Below are positions 52,701-61,700 of a stretch of 64,000 bases of DNA, piece after piece (position 1 is the stretch's first letter; each line of letters opens with the position of its first letter). The notes beneath the pieces are model-generated. The model had not been told where the DNA came from. It did no database searches and saw only the letters and a program-made list of their open reading frames with translations. The stretch is from Gymnorhina tibicen. Lineage: Eukaryota; Chordata; Aves; Passeriformes; Artamidae. Both the position numbers and the translations under genes were made by a program. The stretch lies in the NCBI GenBank assembly GCA_013399875.1, contig VXAZ01009675.1, positions 105,914-169,913 of the forward strand, given 5' to 3'.

Positions 52701-55700
52701 GGATTAGTCAGAATTTTGCATTCACAGTATGACTCTTCTAAAGAAAGTAACAATTTTCTCAAGATGTTTGTGATTCTTGAAGGTGGGCTGTCCTGGCCAT
52801 TGCACAAGTGATTTAATTTGATTTTTTTAATGGGTTTTGATTTTGGCTATCAGATAGAAAGTATGAAATATTATGTTAATACAGAAAATTAATGCTTAAA
52901 ACATTTCCGTACCTCTGTGACAAACAGTAGGAACACTCTGTTTTGTGTAGTCATTTCCAATGTTTTTTTTTAGTACATATGAATGAGCTGTTGCTCCTGT
53001 GCATAACTATCTGCTCTTGGTAGCAGTAGTTTTAAACTTCCAATAATGAATACAAGTTTTGAGAAATCCACTTGATGAGAAAGTTTCTTATTCTCAAGTT
53101 CACACAATTTACAGAATTCTAACTCTGCCTTGAAGTACAATTCTATCCAGCTGCTTTGGCTGTGGGATTAGCTTTGCCCACAAACACCATGTAGAAATAA
53201 GGCTGTTCCTGAAGTTGTGGGTGTAGCTGGAGACACACCAAAAGCCTGGTTTACAGCTTCAAAACCTAGTGGCTGTTTTCTCTGTTTAACCCATGGTTAC
53301 ATTGATTGGGTCAGATATGCAAATGGGATTAATGGAGCTGTTGGTAATAGAAGCCTCTACTTATTTTGAGAGGGTGACCTTGAAAGAATCAGTCCAGTCC
53401 TAGTGTAGTTACAGATAACTGTGGTTAGAACTGAGTTCAGAATTGACAGCAGGGCATTCCGTACTTGCCCAGAGAAGTATTCTAGTTTTGAAGAGACCTA
53501 GTATTTTGGGAACAGGTGGGCAAAGTATCTTCACTATGGGTGGTAGGTTTACTTGTCTGCCCCATAGCTGTTGTGCATTTAAGATTATGATTTAATGTAA
53601 GCCTGTTTAAATAAAGGGATATGCTCATATAATGGATTACATTATTGTCAATGCTGTCAGGAGTATAAGCGAGTCAGTGTTGATAAAGTGTGACGTTGGT
53701 TATTACTGTAGGCTTCCAAACTAACTCCAACTGTCAGGACTGAAATTGGTTTTATGGGTTTGCGTGTCTGTGTGTATCTGCTTAAGAGACCCAAATGCTG
53801 AAGCACCATTCTTATATGAGGAGTCTTTTTTTAGTGCTGTAGTTACTTGATCAAATACAGGTGTGTTCATTATTTGTGCTTATCCTTTTATGGCTGCTGT
53901 ATTTTATGCTGTATGACTACAAGTTTTGTTTTGTAGTCTTATACTTCTGCAGATATGTTGACATACTAAAATCTTGCCTTAGATGTGGATATTTAGATTT
54001 TTCCAGAGAAAAAGGCATCCCATTTCTGAAAGATACTGCAGAAAAGGGGCAGTAGCCGTTCTTATTCTTACTCAAGATTTTTGTCTTTTGTTTTGTATTT
54101 ATGTTCTTCATTGCATTCCTACAAGTTTTAAAGTGAAGCCAGCTTCTCCACTTCAGAAACAGAAAGACTAAATCCTTTGGTAACTTCTAAACGAGTCTTA
54201 CAAGAAAAATGACAGTATTTTTGGGACTGCATAGTTTTGCTATAAAACTATTCAGCATAATCAAACTTTTCTTTAATTTTTAACTTGCAGGAGCAGTACA
54301 GGATCCCAGAAAAATATTATGATACAAACATGTGGGTAACATCCCAAATCAGAAATTTGGAGATGAGGAGCTTCATGTTAAGATAGTTCTTCATGTTTGC
54401 TGAGAAGGATATACACAAACCTCCCCTGCCCCCCACCCTCCTGCCCTGTTTGTCAATACAGAGCTGATGTGGGACATCACATTACAGCATTTATGATTTA
54501 AGGGCCAGCATTTCAAAGATTTAAGTTGAATCTCTTTGGTGTCTTCCTTGGAAAACAAGGGTATGCTAGCACTCAGATGTGACCATCTAGATATCGTTGC
54601 TCTTAGTCCTTACTGCCAAATTTAGCCCTTAACTTTCAGACTGAACTTGTTTGAGGTATCAGGGTTCCCCCAAAAGTGATTAAGCAGAAGTATTTTGCTT
54701 CCAAAGCTCGAACAGTGGCAAGGAGTATTTGTAGAGAAAACACAAAGCTGTTCTTACTGGCCATGTAAAGGCATTGTTTAATTCTATTAAAGGAAATTTG
54801 ATTTTCAATAGTTCAAGAACCAGCAATCTGAGTTTCAGAGTTGGGTATTTCATTATTTTCCCCTTTGTGTGTGGAAAACCAGATGTGTGGCCATACTAGA
54901 ATGTATTCTTTTTCACTTCTCATTCTACCTTGCCAGGAGCTCTTACATTTCCGTAATAATAGCCAATGCTTTGTGCTCAGCAGCAGCTGCTTGTAACATC
55001 TGTCAGATAATTATAAAGCTGAATTAGAATTCACCTTACTAAACTGGAAGGATGAATTCCTGATCAATAGTAAGAGACATTGCAATTCCACTTTCCATGC
55101 CTCTTAATAATCACTGCTATAGACAATAATAAAGAGCAGATGTTTTGTGGGTTAGATGTAGATGAAGTGGAGGTGGAACAGGACAAAAAAAAGGAAAGGA
55201 AGAAAAAAAAGAACAGCTCACATGTTTACACACATAAATATGCCTCTCGCATTCAGCATGAGACATTGATATTAATTAACACCATTGTAAAAAGACACTG
55301 CATCGTATGCTTCACATTCTAGATCTTCTCCAGCACCTGCTGATGATCAGGCCCTCTGTTATGTGTGAGTATTGGCGATTCAGAAACTCATTATGACTCT
55401 GTGTTGCAACTTGTCTGTAAAATCATTCCATGCTTTTACGACATCAATAGTAATGTCAGGGATATATCCAGATATAGGTACATATTCTCTTTCTCCTCAT
55501 GTATGTTTGTGTGTGCATGCACATGTGGCTGCACACATGGATGTGTATATATATTTTTTTAATGAAAAAGGATATGACTGTTTGTGTATAATTGTATTAT
55601 ATATTTATATGTGGCTTTAAACTTGAAGATTGGAGCATACTTTCTAAGTCTGGAATGAAAATACCTGTATTCTAAAAAAATTATTGCTAATATTTTTAAA

Positions 55701-58700
55701 TTTCATCTATGACAGCCACCCGAGATGTGCTTAGAGCACGTGTGCGTGTTGTGTGTATGTGTACAAGGTTCACTTCTAGAATTGGCATGAGTACAATGTA
55801 CTGATATCTGGATTAATCTCAGTGTCATATTTTCTGTGGCACTTACATTTTACTTCCTTCATGTATGAAAAGCTTCAAATTGAACCTTAAATGTTAATTA
55901 CATTAATTTGTCGTGAGCATTTTCCATACTTTGTAATTTGATTTGTTGGTGTTTTGAGGTTCTGTGTGGCTGTTCAGTCAAGCATGTGATAAATGTTCCT
56001 CTGTACTGCATGCAGTGTTGTGTTTACAAGATATTTTCATATGTACAACCATTGGTGTTTCCATTGTCACTGCTTTAGTTGCTAGTGCATATCTCTGGGG
56101 GTAGGAGAAGTGGTGATAGCTCTCAAGAAAGAAAACCAGAACACTTTTCTTTCAAGCGGTACAGCTGCGAAAGAGAGAAATATGGTTAAACCACGCATAT
56201 ACTTTCCTTTGAAACTGTGGAACTTTAATTTCTCTTGCAGCGAAGAAATACAACACAGCAGTGGAGCAGTCATTTACGTATTTTCTGTCTTCTGTGTCTT
56301 CATCTCTGTTTTCTGGCCCTTGTTTCTCTTACTGTCTTCCCTGTGACTATATTAAGACAATTACCAGTCTGTTTTGCAGATGAACTGTTCGGGTGCCTTG
56401 GTGGGGTTTTATTTCTGCTTTACAGCACAAAGTTCAACAGAGTTGATCAGAGGAGCCAAAACCACTTCTGAGCCCCTCATCATCCCAGCCACAGGCTGAG
56501 CTGTTCAGGATGATGCTGAATGTCTTCAGACATCACTTTGACCTCCGAGTGAGCTTCCAGTAGCAATCCAATAAGTGATGGATTTGATAACTGTGAGGTG
56601 TCTGCCCATGAGCGCTAAGCAGGGAAAAAACTCTGCTAAATCTACAGTCTTTAATACAGTGTGACCTTGCTAAGTGTCACAGAATGCAGGAGCAGGCTGA
56701 ACGGCCTCTTAGCAAAGACTGCTTTCTGGTATACATATTTCCTAAAAATGTAGTTTACCACAGAGGGAGGTTTTTTGGTAAAGCTTTTCATTTCAATAGT
56801 AACGTGGAAAACAGAGAGAGTAGGAGGACAGTCGCATCAGTAATACAGGTATTAAGAGCAGCTAGAGAAGCCTTTGCAGTTTACCAGACTTTGGAAATCA
56901 TGAGCAAGATACAAAGGTGAACTCCATGCAGAACATAACTTTTCATGCATTTGATCCATGTAATTTGGTTTTCTTTTGTATGTTATTTTTTTGTGAAATG
57001 CAAGTGTTCTGGTTTATGTTAGTGAAACAGCTGAAGCATTGCAGAAATCTAGTTGTAGATAAGAATGAACAGTTAAAATTATATTGAATGTTCCTTTGAG
57101 TGCTTTAAATTAGGCTATTAGAACTGTAGTTAAGCACTAGAATAGAAATAATGTATTTTTCCAAAGAGTAAAATGTAACAGCTCCCGATGAGATTATCTA
57201 AATTTTATTCCATCTGTGGAAATCAATTATGTAATTCAGTTGCTCAATTTTAGACGCATATTTTAAAAACAGTAAAGCAAACCTCTTTTCTTCATAGTTC
57301 CTGTGCAGTACACAGAAAGAGAAGCTAAGGCAGCTTTTGGGAGATGCTTCTAAATAGCATTTAAAACTCTTTGAGAGCATCCTGTGAGTCATACCTTTCT
57401 AATATTTCAGTACAATGTCAGTTATCTAATCATACAATGAAAACCAATAGAGTATCCCAGAAGTTAGAGTGCATGTGGTTTGCCTCCCCCTTGAGATCAG
57501 CTGATCTCAAGTGCTTATGTGTAAGGTAAGGACTATTCTACCCTTGGACCTTGGCACCCTGCATAATTGTTTACCTTGTGCTCCTTGTAGAAAAGGACTT
57601 GACAAGAGTTGGTACATTCTGAACACTGTACTGTCAGAGATTACCTTTTGCTGTATACATTCAGGCTGAATCTGGGCTAACCTGTTGCCTTTGTAGGAGT
57701 GTGTCATTCTCCTTCCCACGCTTTGAACCGTAACTTCCACCTTCAGTTCAACATAAAGAAGAAACATTGTTTGCAGTTTTGGTTTCTTTATTGCATCTTT
57801 CTATCAAGGAAAAGCTACATTATTTCCTACTTGTTTTTATAATTGATGAATGTAACTGAATGAATGTTACATTTTCTTACATTGAAATGGAACTTGCAGA
57901 TCTTACAGCTTTTGTAGAGGCAAGGTTTTCTTATGGGCTTAGTGGATGAGCCTGCTGCATCAGTATTTGACCCATGAGAGTTTTGGGAACATAATACTAG
58001 TACTTTGCTGTAGTTCAGCACACTTGGAGTTGGAGATGTCTGAGAAATAGTAATTATTTTCGAGAATTCTTTTCTCTTTTGCTTCTTGCTGTTTCACTGC
58101 TGGGTCTTTGCAGAAAAGCTGCTGCATGTCTTTAGCATTTCCCAGTGCTAGAATGCTCTCAGGAAAGGCAGATAAGAGTTAGTGACGTTGTGCTGAGGAT
58201 TTGTTTCCTAGTATATGTTAACTTCTCAGCACTCCAAAAGGAAAATGTTATGTCTAGTGGAGTAACACCTGTGTGTTTGAAAAAAGGCCAGTGCAGAACA
58301 GGGAAGAGATTTAAAGAAGAAGTAAAGCTGGTGATAATAAAGATTTTAGAAGGGATATGGATTTAGATAATATGGTTTTAGAAAATTCCATTAAAAGAAC
58401 TACAAAGTTCCTTCTGTTCAGCACCCTAGGCACCTACATACTGACCCTTTTTGCACTTTTCTAGATATGGTACATGTGAGAGGAGGTAGGGAACATGCTT
58501 GGGCACGTACACAGATGAACAAATTAAGGTGGTCCTTACAACAACTTTTGGTAGAGTGTTTTAGACTGATAGCATTAGTCATATAAAAATTTATTTGCAT
58601 TTCTTCTGATGCTTGATGTATCCAGCAGAAGAATACTGAGAGGGAGAATCAGTAGCAGTTGGTGTGACAGAGAGGACATCAGTCAGGAGTGATGGACAGG

Positions 58701-61700
58701 AGATGGCTCCATGTAAGAGCCTAAGGCCTGAAAGTGTCTCTTCCCAGCAGCTTACACATCCTTGTGAAGTGGCCAAGACCTTTTATTTTTTTTTAGCCTT
58801 GTCTCTTCTGTGGAGAAATATGTTATTTTTTCTTTTAACAATCTGATGTTTGGCAAGACAGACTTTTTTTCTGCCTTTTTTCCATCAGCCTTACTTTTGG
58901 TATACTTGAGTCTGATAGCTAAGCTGCTTAATGAACAACTGTAGGTTTTTAAGAAGACAAACATCGTTAAAGGAGGGATATCTAAATAGCCGTGTTTGTA
59001 TGATGGTATATACCGTGGTATCCTTTTGCCTCCCAGATGGAAGTTCTTTAAGATACATTCTTCAAGCCTTAATCTTTTTTCCCCTCTTTGTTTCACTCTC
59101 CTCAGTCTTTGGGCCATTTCTGTTTCTGGCATTCAAACATCAACTGGAGTCTGCACATCATTTGGCTGGTAAAACATGACTGTCTCACTGTCCCAAACTG
59201 GTTGGAAGTGCATGAAGGCCTGGAGGAAGGAGTTGAGCAGGGGATTGGTCCCTGTGGCATAGGTGGTGTGCTGTAACACATTTGTATGTCCAAACCCATG
59301 ACGTATTCTTCACTAAAAGCATAGAAATCTAAAATAAATACAAAACCACTCAGAAAAGCACAAAACCTCCTACAGGCCAACTTTCAGAAACATTTTCAGC
59401 AGTCATTGAGTGTGGTAATGGTGTCTTAAACCTCACAGATCCTTCAGTGTTTGTCTTTGCACGAAGAATCTCTGTTTTGAATGAAGCTGGATTGTCTCTT
59501 GTTACATTCTTGTCACTGTTCAAACACCATTTACTTTAATTACAAAAAATTATGTGCTGTTCAGCTACCTAATTTGACTATAAATGTGTACTTGTTGCAA
59601 AGTCACAAAGGATTCGCCTCAGTGCTTGTTCCCGACATACCAGCGGTGTGGCTTTGAAGTCAACAAAGTAGTCTTGAGTGGCTTCCTCGTATCCATACCT
59701 CACACCCACCAAAGGGAGGACTGGCATTCCTCATGTTAGTTTAATCATGTCCCGTTTTATTGCAGTATTACATATGTGCCAGCAGAGAATTTAGACGAGT
59801 ACAGGGCCAGTTTGGGACAACAGGCAGAGGGAGCTGTGCCAGTTGAACTTTTTCCTTCACATATTGTCAGGTGAGTCAAAAGGTTTACAGTTTTCTTCCA
59901 AATAGTTCTCAAATGTAACTCTTTCCATACACCTTGCACATTTTGGGAAGAGAAGTTTTGTTTTAGAAGAGATGAGAGATGGATGATTTTCTTGAGACCA
60001 GCATCCATTACAATAAAAAGCTGTTAAGAATACAGTCTTTGCTTTGACTAGCAAATTTTTAAACATTTTTACAAGGCTGTTTGATCTGTCCAAAAAGGAG
60101 ATTGAATTCTTTCTCATTCTAAATTTCACTTAAATACCATGTAATTGGATTTATGGATTGCCACAAATACTGAAGTGCTTCCAACATAAGACTTCGGTAT
60201 TGATGGTCTTTCCAGAACATAACTGTAAAGTATAAATTGCGCCATTCTTTTCCCTGAGCTTCAAAAATTCATTGCAGTTACAGTCCAAAAGTGATTAATA
60301 ATTCAAAGTGATTAATAATTGGTTTTTTTTAAATTCATCTCCAAAAGCAGTAAGTTTTGTTGAGTGTTGCTGTTGTAATTTCTTCCATTTTGAAAACAGT
60401 AAATTGCCTTTAGCTTTGATTTAGTTCTAGTTCCAAATTGCAGTCTTTTATTCTGTGTTGTGGATAGAAACTGCAGAAGAAAGTGGACAGGGACTCCCTG
60501 AACACCATATGTATTGTAACAGATATCAGAAAAAGAAGTTCCTTATGTGAATCTGGAAGGTACAAATTCTGATGCTGGCAGGGTGACTCAGTATATGAAA
60601 TTTTTCAGAAAAATCTAGTGATTATGTGGATTCTTTAGAAATAAGTTGCCTGTTCCTGTTTATCATCAGGGAACTCCCAGAGCTTCCAGAACGTGAAGAG
60701 GGGGAGGGAGAAGAAAGTGAACTTCAAAATGCAGCTTTCAGTAACTGGAACCAGCCCAGAAAGTAAGTGCAGGTCTAGTTGCACATTATTAAATGGCATC
60801 TGAAATTCAAAAATTTTGAAACATATTTTAAGAGGAGTAAAAAACCAATAGAATCACTGCACTTATGCATGTTGTGCATTGCAGGAGTAATTAACAATTG
60901 ACTTTTACTGCCACTGGGCTAAATCCCTGAAATCTAGCAGTGTCTTGATTGTTATAGTAGTTTATCTTTACTTATCCCAATATGACTCTCAAGGATCAAG
61001 TCAGAAAAGATGAAGAGAAAGATTCAAAGTTCCTATTAGAACCCGAAACAAAGTGACCAACACTAGACTCAATTACAGAATTCCTGATCAATCCGGTAGA
61101 TAACTTCCGCTGAAAGACAAAACTTTGCAAGGAGGAGTTAATGTCAGAATTTTTAAAAATAATTTTGCAAATCCAGGTGTCTTCAGTGTGCAGCTGTGTC
61201 ATAATGACAACAGATTTTAATTTATTTTGATCTTTTTTTTAATCCCAAAGGGTTGAACTGTGGAGAGAGCCTAGCAAGTCTTTGGGGATCAGCATTGTTG
61301 GAGGACGAGGGATGGGAAGCCGCCTGAGTAATGGAGAAGTGATGAGAGGGATCTTTATCAAGCATATCCTGGAAGACAGCCCAGCTGGCAAAAATGGAAC
61401 ACTGAAAACTGGAGATCGGATTGTAGAGGTAGCATCTGAATGCCTTTTGCTGCAATTCCCCCAGCATCTCAGGAGTCACTGAGATGGATGTGTGGTTCTG
61501 GGTTCTGGGACAGCTGTGCAATTGCTCCAGCTGATACCACTTGAGCCACACAGACTGTAGTACCATCTGCTGATGTTTGTGTGCAGACAGCTGTCTGTTA
61601 AGTTGAATACCCAGCCTGAAACATGGATGGCTGACTGTGTGAGCAGGTCTACAAAGCCAGCAGTTTGACCTGACTGTTTTAAAACCAGCATGTGTAGGAA

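Noticed and set aside
56680..56720. 'tcacagaatgcaggagcagg' as a minus-strand CR1 tail
   Set aside because: Only the first few bases fit the CR1 end; the following text does not continue the CR1 consensus.
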